The notes below the pieces were generated by a model that was not told the DNA's origin, did not search any database, and saw only the letters and a list, made by a program, of their open reading frames with translations. A stretch of 64,000 nt of DNA, from contig FN649729.1 in the NCBI GenBank assembly GCA_000310025.1, positions 310,001 to 374,000 on the forward strand. The letters run 5' to 3'. Position 1 is the stretch's first letter. Every line of letters begins with the position of its first letter. The position numbers and the translations under genes were made by a program. The DNA is from Ectocarpus siliculosus (lineage: Eukaryota > Sar > Phaeophyceae > Ectocarpales > Ectocarpaceae). This document shows positions 22,706 through 35,400 of the stretch, in pieces.

Positions 22706-24695
22706 GCGCAACCAAGCGTGGTGGCCTGATGTGACCATTCCCATGGCGCGATCTAGGAGGCTGCGTGTGCTATCGTAACTGATACAGTGCGTTGGTCTGG
22801 CGGCTAGCAAGGGTGTATTGCCCCGGTTGCTCAATGGTGTGTCGTAGTAGAAACGCGGTAAAGATACGTGGGGATACGCAAGAGTGCTGGGATGCGGGAA
22901 TGTGTCTGGGAATGCAAGCGGCGAAGCCGACGCGTGCTCTTGAGGCGCAGAGCAGAGTTGATCCGTGATCTTAGTGAAACTTCGAACTGTCTTCTGTAGC
23001 AGAGGTTCCATGTGTTGCTCCTGTATATTTGGCATGGAACCTTCGCCAACGGTGTTTTTGTCGAGTTTGCTGGCTTTCGAAGAGTCGTGGCAAGCAGCCT
23101 TTCATCGTGGGAGCGCAGCAGCTCGCTGAGAAGGTAGCAGCGCATGCATTCTTGATTGCACTACTGCTATGTACGTTGTTTCTGTGCTCCTCAATAGTGC
23201 AGAGAGGGCGCCAACGACAACATTTTTTACCTTGTCGGAGGGGCCTTACCTTCGGAAAGCAATCGACGAGACATTTCCCAACGAGTCGACACGATCAGGA
23301 CGCTTTGGTGCCTTCCCGTTATAGTGGAAATACCCGGATGCCGTCCAAAGTAGTGGGAAATATTCCAATTTCCCACTGTCACTCCGTTGTTCTTTGCCTC
23401 CCCCCCCAAGCGTTTGGGCTTTCGCTCCGTGCGTTACATCACGAACTGAGGAACATCGAACCCCGCCGATGAGCGAGTTTAATCGCCACATCACCGATGG
23501 CAGGCACGAGACGTTTGGGTTAAAATGCCGAAATGTATCACTTTTGGTGTGGTCATCCCCGGCACCATCTTTGGCCGCGTCTCAAGGGTTCTCAACATTA
23601 GTGCGCTGCGTCCATTCTCCATCACGAAAGGGTGCGGGACAAGTTGACACCTAAATTGATATCGCCCACCGTTCGGACAAATCGAGTCCTCAACAATGTT
23701 GCCCACCCTTGTCGCGGGGTTATTGATGAACCTCGTGAACACATCGGTGAAAATCAGGTGCTGGTACAAATTTTGCCGATACGTGTGCATGGTCAGATCA
23801 ACCCGGGAGGGGCACCTGAAAACCCAACTAGATGCGTCTTACAGAACCTGCGCTCATGATGATGCGGATGGTGTGGCCTCGAAAGCAGTTACATCCTACC
23901 ATACGAATCCTTCAAACAAAGCAACGTGACACTTGTACCCTCGTTAAACGAACCGACGTGAGTGCGTACAGACTCAAACATACCCTAGTGCCTTCAAAGG
24001 CTGACAAAACGGATGTTACCACACATACAAGACATGCCAACGAGACAAACACACTCGCCCCCTTGGTATTGACTGTGATACCCCGATGACCCCGCGACAA
24101 GGCGTTGCTTCCGCAGTGAGATGCTCACAGACGGCAGGTGACACAAACATGTGTACGCTGACCACAATCGTATGGTACCAACTTGACGGGAGAAAATGCG
24201 AGATATCGCCGTTCATTGTCGAGAAACCTGCTCGGGAACAACAGTTTCTACAAAGGACATAGTCTACCAAAAATACCTTACCGAAAAATGAAGAAGCGAA
24301 CAAGGGCAACGAAAAACGTAGTTATCCAATCTAATACTGGTACAATACTACACTCGTCTATGGTGTACTGTAAGTTGAGGACGGAAATATCTTTCCCGAG
24401 GGACAAGAATAACGGAATGCTGTAGTACGTGAACTTCAGATAACAGGAAATTTGGGAAACTTCAACAAAAACAAGGGATCCTAAAAGGCGTTGTAGGCCG
24501 CCTACTGTAGGAAGGGAGGGTGCGGCCGAAGAAGAATTACGAAACCAAACAATATTCACCAGGCCGTGATTACCCCGGCACTGCTGGATAGATCAATATC
24601 TACGTGACTAGACGTTGGGTACTGACTGCGAAAGCGCGATATCCACCACGCATCACGGTGCTCGAAACCACACAATCTTCCGGATCTTGCCGAGT
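22706..24695. other. Interval between convergent PCCB and the minus-strand 3' module
   Basis: No supported gene. Frames such as 23029-23472 (+) lack motifs. The interval should contain the long 3' untranslated regions typical of brown-algal genes. Confidence 0.45.
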
Positions 24696-27620
24696 TCACG
24701 TAAACATGTCGCCAACGGTTTCGTCGATAACCGATGCAGTCGTATCATACACCGACGCCAGCACCGCCCACTGTCTTCCCCCCACCAGCGAAGCAGTCCT
24801 AGGGATAATTTTGAGCGCTGCAGCACCGCCGTCTCCTCCGTTCAGACTTTCTCCTCCGCCAGCGGCGGCGGCCTCACCAGCAGCACCAACACCAGCACCA
24901 CCAGGAGAAGAACCAGGCGGGGTTGTAGCTCCTAAGGAAATGGCGTTACGAGATTCTACAGGCCCCGCCTCGACGGCCTGTGCCGCAACTTCTACCCCGC
25001 CGACCTTCTTCTTGAAAACAGCGTCCAAGACACCTAGCCCTAGCACCGGGGCACTTTCGTCTACCATACCTCCGTTGAGCTGCCCCCTCCCCTTGTTCCC
25101 TCTCTTCGCGGTTTGAGTACCTCCGACAGAAAAACTGCGGAGAGCTTCCTCCAGCGCAGCACCTCGCGATTGGTCTTGTTGTTGTTGCTGTCGCTCCTGT
25201 CCACCCCCTGCATTATTTTCTTCCTCATTGTCCTCTCGCGATTGGTCCAGTGGTAGCAGCGAGACCCGGCTCTCCTCTTCATCAATCTCGGTCGTCGTTG
25301 TTTCGGCTGACGTGGTGGTACCACTCTCTCGCAGCCGGTCTTCGTCGGGCCTCAGGGGCACACCGTCAACGGCCGCGACGATCTGCTTCTTGAAGCGACT
25401 TATCGCCGCCGTGGCCGTGCTCGCGTTTGTGAAGGTGTACCCTTTGGCCTGATCGCCCAGGGTTTTGGCCTGGTCGCCCAGGGTTTTGGCCTGGTCGCCC
25501 AGAGCTTTCGACCTGTCACCGAGGTTTTTCGACAGGTTGTCGAAGGCCGCGCCGATTTCGATGCCCGATAGCTTGGACATTAACCCTTGGTCCGTTCTTT
25601 TGGTGGGGCTTGCATCACTCGATGGAGGCCGTCCGAAACGCTCCTGCTGCTGCTGCTCTCGCTCGCTATTCATGTCCCAGTACGCCTTTTCCTCTGGAGG
25701 CAAAGGAAAAATAGCGTTCCGTTTCTCGTGAAATGCTGACGAATTTCAGATTTCTAAACAATGCCGGCGTTTCAGGATTAGATACATTCATGTTGTATGC
25801 TTCGCACCCGGAACATTGCAGGGGGTAAAGTAAGGCGGGCCTGAAACAACAAAGTTGTGGGTAATCTTTCCTTGCCCTTTCTCTCCTCCCAACAAGGGCA
25901 TTGAACTAGCTTTCTTTCGAATTGTAGACTAATGTTGTGGCGGTTGGTCGGTGTGTAAACGCGTACTTTCCCCCCGCGTCGAAGGAAGAACCTGGGAGGA
26001 GGTGTTGAGAGTACCAGGGACTTGTCTTCAACAACCGTTTGTTCATCCGCGAGATGCTTGCAAGGTATGGTGGCCTCGTTGTTCGGCAGTAGATAATTCA
26101 ACGTGTCACATCATGAGGACTCCAGGGGGGATTTCGGGGAAGGGGCGACGGGGGAATAATTCCTGTAACTGTAGGATAGGATCCTGTAGGGCTTGGACAT
26201 CAGCTACTGTAGCCTACGTTTCAACATCCGTTGTATATAGTTTGGCCGCGACAGCATGTCCCGGAGCACGCGGGATGTACACCATCCAGCGTGGGGACCT
26301 CGGAATGTGTAAGTCTTTGTAGAAGATACCGATTATTCTGACGGTGTAGGTGTTACCTATAGAGAACAACAACACCAACACCAACAACAACAACAACGAC
26401 CACCGGAAGTACCTCCCTTAGAGTAGTCGATAGGTGGTGACTCGTTGGTGCCGTGATCATAGTCGTTAACGGCTTGGGCGTGTTCGCAATCGGAGGTAGA
26501 TGTTTTCATCTCCACGGATCAGTCGAACCCGTGACCGACACATATATGCTGTAATTTTCATGAAAGCCTCATCACGAACGCTTGTTGTCTCCGGACTACA
26601 GTACGTGGCGCGGGCCTCAAAGACGCTACAGTAATACGGAGTAATTGACAACGATGCTGGAGTTTGAGGCGGAAGTTTATCAATGTTCACCGTGAGGAGG
26701 TGGCATGAATGAATGTGGCGACAGTCCCCTCATTTTTCGTGTTGAGACGTGTACTATAGTACACGTATTTCAGTGCATGTATAAAGCATGTACTGTAGAT
26801 TACAGTACAACCTTGCAACTAACTACTGCAACCATCCAGGGTCACACAGGAAGGGGGGGTCGTTTTTCTTTTTTCCTTTGCTTTCGTGCCCCGCCTTCCT
26901 CCTGCGTGCACCGAATATATATCTATTTGTTGTCTATCGCGAGAAGGGTCCAGCCGTCCCTTTCCCTGGTCGACGGTGCTGACGTCGAAGTTTGGTACTA
27001 ACGAGATTTCATGGGTCGGTCGCGTTCAATAACCTGTGAATCGCATTTTCCTGTGAAAACCATCAGCCTCTACAAGATGTACTCTGTAAGGGTTTTTAAG
27101 GTGCCCTCAAACTTTCCTCTCGCCGGAGACGGGGGCTCCAGTGGGTAAAGGACGTTAAAGGGACATGCAGGTTGCGTTTGATGTTTTATTCTGGCCGGTG
27201 TTACTTCAGCTTGTAGTTGAACTGGAACAGTAGTCCAGGCAACGAGCGAAGTACGTGACCAAGGTGCCCTGCGTTCGGGCTGCCACTACACGGATGATTG
27301 TATTCACCGGTCGTAAAGCAGAGAAGGACACGCACATGAGCTGATTGCCGTTGGGTAGCAATGCCGAAACCTCGCCACGCCCTCCTTGTTGTGAAATTGT
27401 TGTTTTTACTCACGTCAGCGAGAGTGAGAATGTGGAAGACGAGCTACAGAATGTGTGAGGGTTGATCATACCTTCGTGGCTCGCGCAGTCGACGAGGGGT
27501 GCCACCGCATCGCCTGCCGCGAGATCGAAGCTTGCCATTTTCTGCTCTGTCACCTTGCCGTCTGCCAATCCAAAGCGGACGGCAGCTGTTGGACCGCTGA
27601 TGCCGAGATGGGTGGCGAGC
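24696..27620 (-). CDS. Two-exon 3' module with heptapeptide repeats; probably the end of the armadillo gene
   Basis: Exon 27620-27472 encodes LATHLGISGPTAAVRFGLAD through APLVDCASHE, with donor G|GTATGA. Exon 25693-24696 begins after a strong pyrimidine tract (TTTTTCCTTTGCCTCCAG) and continues EEKAYWDMNSERE, a Gln run, GLMSKLSGIEIGAAFDNL, four imperfect LGDQAKT heptads, the segment TFTNASTATAAISRFKKQ, acidic and Gly/Ala-rich stretches, and ends DETVGDMFT at a stop. No start codon exists in frame in the first exon, so upstream exons are required. It begins with a single-base prefix, which fits a donor (CCGAG|GTAGAA) just before the stop of the gene upstream at 30694. Function unknown; the heptads suggest an amphipathic helix. 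It could instead be a separate gene whose 5' exons lie at 27.7-30.6 kb. Confidence 0.6.
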
Positions 27621-28306
27621 CTTGCGATGGTGATTCATGATTCATTCATGGTTGATTATTGAACCGGTCTGTTCGGTGCATCTCTTGTCGAGAACAGGAC
27701 GTCAATTTTATTCGTGACAGTTACACGTTTATTGGAGGCGTTGCTCCCCCCCCCAAGGCTGCACGCGCGTGATGCATGTTTATGTAGATCGACCAAGCCG
27801 AACGATGGCCTCCAACCCAAAGAGAGCACGGTCGACCAACAAGGATCGAGACAATTTTATTCGTTGTCATTTTTCGACACCACACCTCATACCCCCCCCC
27901 CCACCCACCCACCCGGAGCTATATTGACCGCTCGTTCCACGAAGACGATCAATCAGGCTCGCGGCCCATTGTTCAGTGCATGCATGATCATCATGAAGTC
28001 TTTGAGGGAAGCGTGTGCACGATGTAGCTGCTGCACCTTAAAACTGAAGCTTTTCATACGGATGTTAAGCTGTGTATGCATAGTGCGGCGCCAAACCGCA
28101 CGCAAGTCCAATACATGTCCCACTTCTAAATACTCTGGCCACGCCTCGTGTGACCCCCAATCGGAGTTGTTTCAGACTGAAAATTTGCTCCATTGTTGTT
28201 TATTTTTCGTTTTCTAGAAAGGTGTATAGTCTACCCTCCTTTGGGGCAGTTGGCTTGTGACCACGGAAGGCGTCCACGTCAGTTGGGCCGTCGGTTGGAC
28301 AAGTAC

Positions 28307-28368
28307 ATTAGAAGGTAGGTCCTGAGCGAAGACCGGAACGGTTTTTAATGTTAAGACAAAACAACAAT
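28307..28368 (+). repeat. Dispersed repeat, copy 1 (partner at 51097-51154)
   Basis: Shares ATTAGAAGGTA, GACCGGAACGGT or TACCGGAACGGT, TTAATGT-AAGACAA and an ACAACAA end with the copy in the PNPO intron, same orientation. Confidence 0.5.
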
Positions 28369-29410
28369 ACTGGACAGGTTGGACCGCACGTAAGGAACTG
28401 CGAGCAACGGAATAACACCATAAAAATTAACATCCCCGTGCCATCACGTGGGAAAAAAAAAATGTCCTCGAAGATTGCTCTACTTCGATTGATATTTTGT
28501 CTGTTTCGAAACATCTATTTATCTCTCCCTTATTCAGGCGTTCAGCTGCCGTACACGCATGGTGGATCTCAATCAGAACTATTGCTTCTTATCCACCGCT
28601 GTGACCACCAGTCCGTGGTACCGTGGAGCCGGTGTGCCTTCTAGGGGAGTTAATACAAACTTTTTACACAACTTCCCCTAACCACCCGCCCAGAGTAAGT
28701 TCAGCGTTGCGCGATCAACGGGTGGGTGCAGATTGTGGGGGTGATGCAAGCAGCTTTGACTGCAGGCGCGACCACGCCGACCGGCATCATCTTCGAGCAA
28801 GAGCGAGCACACAAAGATAGTGATAAATCAAATCCATTGCCCTTCTAAACAGGATGAAACAAGTGCTGCGAGTGGACTGCATGACACGGATTGGAACGGA
28901 CGGCCTTTCAACTACCTGTAGTTTCAAAAGACAGCCAATCGCCACCTAAAAAATATATCGCCTGAGCAACTACACTACTGGTCGAACTTTTAGCGTTCAC
29001 AACAAAACAACGAGAATCATGCCGCTGCGACAAGGCACTCGAATCGGATCACTTGTGGACGTCCTCCTCCTAAACCGAAATATCTCATGTGCCCCGCAAT
29101 TATGTAACATTATACATCCGAATAATTCCAACGTTGTATGGCGAAGTCTTCAGTGCTTTGCCAACCTGGATACTCACAGACGTAGCATGTTCAGCGACAC
29201 TAAACAACGAATAATAATCTTCTGAGCGTCTCACCCAAACTAAACCGGAAGGACCTGATTTCCAAAATCCGCGCCATCCGCAGTGATACCCACCCAACCC
29301 TTACTAAATCAATATCGCGCGGAGGAACCTAACCGGAATAGCGCCACGCATGCTTCTACTCTACGAGAACACAACAACACACATTGTTAATGAACGAGTC
29401 AACCACACAA

Positions 29411-29915
29411 CAAACAACCGCGGCAGAACGAGTGCAGTACGACGCCACCTCGTAAAACACTGCTGCCGTCCTTAATGCCGCAATCAAATGAACTCAACAG
29501 AGGCGCCCAGACTGCCCCTACCGCACCCAGCGATGTGGGGTGCTTGCTCCTTTGCGCGGTCCACCACCTCATCTGCGCGTGTTCATCGTCAGAGCTCTCT
29601 GACAACAAACACGACACAGGACACAGAAACACACAACCAAAAGAGAGAGAATGTGAAGTGTCAAACAACCGCGGCAGAACGAGTGCAGTACGACGCCATC
29701 TCGTAAAACACTGCTGCCGTCCTTAATGCCGCAATCACATGAACTCAACAGAGGCGCCCAGACTGCCCCTACCGCACCCAACGATGTTAATTACTTGCTC
29801 CTTTGCGCGGTCCACCACCTCAAATGCGCGTGTTCATCGTCAGAGCTCTCTGACAACAAACACGACACAAGACACAGAAACACACAACCAAAAGAGAGAG
29901 AGATGTGAAGTGTCG
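29411..29915 (+). repeat. Tandem duplication, 251 bp x 2
   Basis: 29411-29661 is repeated almost unchanged at 29662-29915, starting AACAACCGCGGCAGAACGAG and ending in a GAGAGAGA stretch followed by TGTGAAGTGTC. It contains no supported gene. Confidence 0.9.
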
Positions 29916-30693
29916 CCGTACATCGACTGCCTGCCAATGCCTTATCAAAACCAAGGACAACGATATCCAAAAATCGACCGCTTCGAAAACACATCTATAA
30001 CGCACAACCTATTTTGTAAGCTGCTTCCAACCACACAACACTACCCCCAGCGCCGCTAAGGTGCTCGCCTCTTCGTCGAAACAACCTGAGGACAGGAAAA
30101 CCAGACACCCTACATGGGACAACCTCGCGAGTATAGCACTCCTGCACGCCCTCAGTTCCCCCTGACCAGTAGTATTATGACATGGAGAATGAACATATCA
30201 TTCCGTTCCTGGAACAGAGGCTGAACTCCGCGTTACCTTGGTAGAGCATAAAAATTCAACACTCATGAATCGTTCGTGCGTTCGGACACGCACATGTTTT
30301 CGAGCGGTATCCATCATGACCCACATGTACCCTGCCTGCCCCGCGCACGGCGTTTAATGCCGGCAAAAAGTTGGAAAAATCAAAGCCAACACCAGTCTCG
30401 CTAGGTACATGCACGTTGCAACTCCTTCAAAAGGCTCTCCCTCAAAAGGCAGAGAGCCATGGCCACGATCCAAGCGATACTTGCAATCAAAACCTCCAGC
30501 CTCTCATGTACAGTACAAAACGACACTCTCTTCGGTCCAGACCTCCAGCAGTAGCACTGGCGCGAAAAAGCCTCCGAGAAATCTTCGTGCACAATATTCT
30601 TGTAAAATCACAACCACTAGTTCAGCATGTACCAGAAGCGAAGTCGGGTGGCATCAGCATGGCCACCCGCTGCTGCAGACGGTGGAGGAGTTT

Positions 30694-32403
30694 CTACCTC
30701 GGCGTGAGAGACCTCGACACCCGCCTGGTGCCCCTCACCCTAGCGGTCACCGGGGACTTGGACCTCCCGCCCGCGGGTCTGCGCTTGAACATGGGAGATC
30801 TCGAGCGGCGATCTTCCATTGCGGACGACCCAGCCTCTGCCTCGACAGCAAACGATTCCCGCCGCCGAGAGTGCGACGCCACGCCCCTCGGTATCCCGGA
30901 ACCGCCGACGCCCCCTGGGGGAGTGGCCGTCGACCGACCGGATCTCGGGGTAATGAGCGGCGCCTTACGGCTGCCGCTCCCTAACGGAGGGGACGCCCTA
31001 CCGCCCACGTTGTTGCCACCGTTGCTGCCTCCGCTGCCCGGGGATTCGGCCGCGCCGTTGCTGCGCACCGGCGTGGTGGTGGTGGGGGTGCCAAGGCCCC
31101 CCCTGGCTAGGGATGGCGGGGAAGGTTCGGAGAAGGAGGCACGGATGCCCATGGGTGGCGAACGTCTTCCCGGGGTGATGCTTTGGCGTGTTCCTAGGGT
31201 CGGAAAATGGAGACACAGCAAAATAGTGGGAGGAAAGAGGGGTGTTCGGCACACAAAAGGGGGCCGTTAAGAGGTTGAGTGGGGTATGGCGTAAGCGGGG
31301 GGGAGTGCTCATCACCCATGAAGGTAAAATGTCATAAGCACTACAATCCTGAATTTTACATCGGTTGTCGCCGGTACGGTGAGCAACGGCGATAATGGTG
31401 CGTTGCGTGGAGAAGCAACAAGCATGGCCGTTTCGGTTTACACCAAACCTAGACTGAGCATGGATGTTGCCGACCATAGGAGTTACTCGTTACCGATGTC
31501 TTGGTGTAGAACATTAAGTGATCTACGGTTCATGGGTTTGAGGAAGGCCAACTGAGGAGCGCCGCAACCTAGACGTTTCTGCATCCGTATTTTTTCCAAT
31601 ACGGTAGAATATGCCAATACAATGGAAAACGTTGCCGCCATGTTTCCTGCCGGGGTTCGGCACTTACGACAGAACGAAGCGAGCCACCTGCTTGGTTGTA
31701 AAAAACATGGGTAATCTCAAGACATCGTGGTGTGTACCACGTGCATCTTTACCCCAACTTGGCTCAGGCCCTCTTACCCCTTGCAGGTTAGTGTGTGCGT
31801 GAGACTTTACCTTAACTGTCATTCAACCGGCCCGTGGACTACTCTCTATTGGCCGTCTCCGTTCAACATGCTTACAATGCAGCAAAACAACTGCCAAACA
31901 ACTACGCCTACCGTTTCCCAAGCACGATGCTTGGTGAAGAGCGCTTCGAAGACGAGCCTTTCGGACACTTGACCCTAGCATGTCTGCCGTGTGAAGCAAC
32001 GGGGCTTTGAAAACGTTGGACAGGGGGCATATGTGCCGGACAATAGTACCATGAAAAACGTCGTTCGCAAAGTTGTGTCACACAAGCATGATCACTACAA
32101 ATTCACACCTGAGGGGCGTCGTCCGACTTTGAGTCTCTCGTCAGCGGTAGCGAGTTTCGCTTCCCATCTCTTCTCCTCTGCCGCTTCCGCCTGGATGCAG
32201 TACTTACCCATCTAGGATGGTCAGCGTCAAGCAGTGAAATAAACCAGGGGGTAAAACACACACAAGTGAATCAGAAAGTTTTGTGTGCTGCCGCAGCTGT
32301 ATGTGTCTTCATGGACGTTCACCGGTGCACTACTCTTCAGGCAAAATCGGACGACCTTCTTTCTGTGTACCGGTCCAACGGCTTCGAACAAACAACAGAT
32401 GCT

Positions 32404-32483
<80 letters not shown>

Positions 32484-35400
32484 TTGCACGTAGGTCTTCT
32501 GCAACCTATCGTTCATGTGGGCTGGAACCCACTCCCTACGGTGCATCCTTGTGTTTTCAAAAGGTGATCGACGAAGAGCTTCTTGTTCGCGTACGATGTC
32601 TACTGCTGTGTTAATTCGTTTGGCAAAGGCAGACACATCGCACACCGTGCAATGAGGTGGGCTACAACACCGCCGAACGGGCGACTCACGGGATCTACGC
32701 TATAATACAAGCAATTTGAAGCGTGAAACGGCCGTGTCACGGCAATGCGCACATTTTTGGCACCATCGAGTGGTGGCAGTCACGGCGGCACGAAATGAGC
32801 ATGTTGGTCGAAAATGTGTGCTTTCCCAACAAGCAAGGAGATACCGACCACAAACAGCTGAACAACAATGACACCCAGTTCTAGAACATCCTAGACCTTC
32901 GCTCACCATGTTCAAAACCTCCCTGTTCTTGATGATCTCGAGCGCGGTCGTCAGGTCTCTCCTCATCTCATCGCTCAGATGGTCGTACGCTACCACCAGA
33001 CTCCTCAGGTGCCTCAGCGTCATCACTTTGCGGTTCTCCGGGAGGCCCTTGAACAACGACTGGTTGACCCTCTGACGTCATACCAAACCAACAGTAGGGG
33101 GTGGTGGGGGGGCAGTTCAGAACATCTTGCGGAACCGCCATTCCAGATGCCAGGCTATGTTTTACCACCAAGGCCGTAAGAATAGTGTGCAGGGCTCTCC
33201 CTGGAGCAAGTGTAGGACGCGCTTTCCCCAGAGAAGAGAGAAGAGCCGGGGGCTCTAGCCCGAAAGAACCCTTCTTTTTCGACAGCTTCACAAGGGTAGT
33301 TAGCTACGAGGGCTTCGTGGATCTCCACCATTCTCGGACCCCCCCCCACTAAAGAGACGGAACGCAACGAACCGAGGTTGAAAATACTACAATACTCACT
33401 GCAGGTAGGTTTTGGTATTGGGGAGGGGGGATGGAGCGCACTCAGCGAGAAAACCTATCAGGGTTCCTGGCAGACAGAGCTCGAGTGGGGATGATATTTC
33501 CGGGGTGTACGGTCGCGTGTTGTGTTTCTTCTTGGCAGGAAGCGTGGACCTACACGCTCTTTTCTGTTCATTCCACAGCGACCAAACTGTGCAAATTTCG
33601 AAGCAAATTTCCTCATTTGCTCTGCACCAATAGGAACTGTTGTGAAGCACGATGGGGCAACCAGCGGGCTGCTTCAGACGCAGACGCGACTACAGACACA
33701 CGCCCGGTCCATGGATGACAGTGGTAGTCACGGGGAAGGAGACGAGTGACAAGTCCCCTCGTTACACCAACACACATGTTTATCGAACCTCCCGACAGCG
33801 TAGACAAAGGGTGGGTGTAAGGGAACCGAACAAACAAAGGTCAGCTTACCCAAACCGTATTGGGCTCGTGCTCTCCTGCCAGCTCGACCACGATGATCTT
33901 AATCTGCAGAGCCGCTTCCTGCAGCAAACGATGATAGGTTGCGAAGATGTAGGGTCAAACAGCGACATCGCATTAAAGTTGCATTTAACACGAATGAAAC
34001 GCAGCAACGCGACCACCAACTCAACTCGTTGTTCTTCCATCTTGACCTGACCGGTGGCAACTAGACACCAAGACCGAATGGCGCAAAATCAATACAGGCG
34101 GACCAACAGCCGCAAGCCAACAGAGGCAGCCGTACCGCAGGCAGCCGGACAAACATTCGTCACGCAAAAGATCAACAGCGGGAGCTCAGCGCCATAGAGG
34201 CACATGATCCACGCCGATACAACTAACGACATATCAAACTCTTCATCTAAAAACAACGCCGCCAACGAAACGATACAGTCTAAAAACAACGCCGCCAAGG
34301 CAGACACGCACGTGCCAAATACGAGGTGTCCACTAGCCGCGTGTCACGATCTGCAGTGCGATGCTTCGAACTCTACCCGGATAACTTCCTCCCCATGGGA
34401 TCCACCCCCCTCTCTTCTCAACTGCATGTCCCCGTGTCTCTCCAGCCCCCGGTGGTGCCCCCCTTCCTTGCTTACCTTGAACAGCTTGAGAGCTGAATCC
34501 ATGTTCTTGCAGAGGCCTAACGCCTTGGTGAGGCCGCCCGCCGTGTGCGGGGTGAAGAGGATGACCGTGCCCTTCAACGAGTCCATCGTCCACTAAAGCG
34601 AACAAACAAGAGGACACGACAAGAGAGCAGGGTAACACGGCGACGACGGTGTGTGTTTGGTCGTAGTCCCGCGAAAACGTGGTCGGGTCATACAATTACC
34701 AGAATAATTCACAAGCAAACAGCAACGGCTGCTACACTAGTGGTATGATAGCGTGACAAGCCACAAGCCAGTGTGAGGCGTCAAAATAACTGCGGTCGCC
34801 TCGAAAGCGTCTGTGGTGCGCGGAGAACAACACAACGCTAACGACGGAAAACAAATACGTGTTTGGGCTGCCGCGGAAAAATGCCTGATTACTTAATAGA
34901 AAAACCCTGCGAAGGCTACTGAAAACACTGGTAAAAGAACACAGCGAACAGAAGAAACGAATGTGTCGCGTTCCTAATTTAGTCTGAGACTCTCAACACA
35001 GCAGACTTGAACGTCTCGGACGCATTCCCACATTTCCCATCGCCAGCAAAAGCTATAGTGCCGGGGATGCGCCCGTCTGTGTACAGTGAAAACGACGACC
35101 AAAACGTGGTTGGCTTCTGGAAGAACGCTTGATCGAAATCTTGTTGCGCATCTTACCTGCATTGCTTCAGATATGTCGGTCCACGTCGACGTTACGCGGA
35201 GATCACGAGACATGGCCAAGTACCTGGGGAGGCATCGACGTCAAAAACACCCGAAGGAGGCGATTACGTTTCCGTGCGCGCCGGGTCACAAAACAACACC
35301 AGTGGTGGCATTCTTGAGGCCGAACGCAGCCAAGCACCACACTAATTGGCTCACCTGAAACCATCACGACTTGCATCGTAGCACTAAATAGACTACGCAC

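Noticed and set aside
32266-32645. Arg-Glu and Ser-Leu repeat proteins in several frames
   Set aside because: They are produced entirely by the (GA)n microsatellite.
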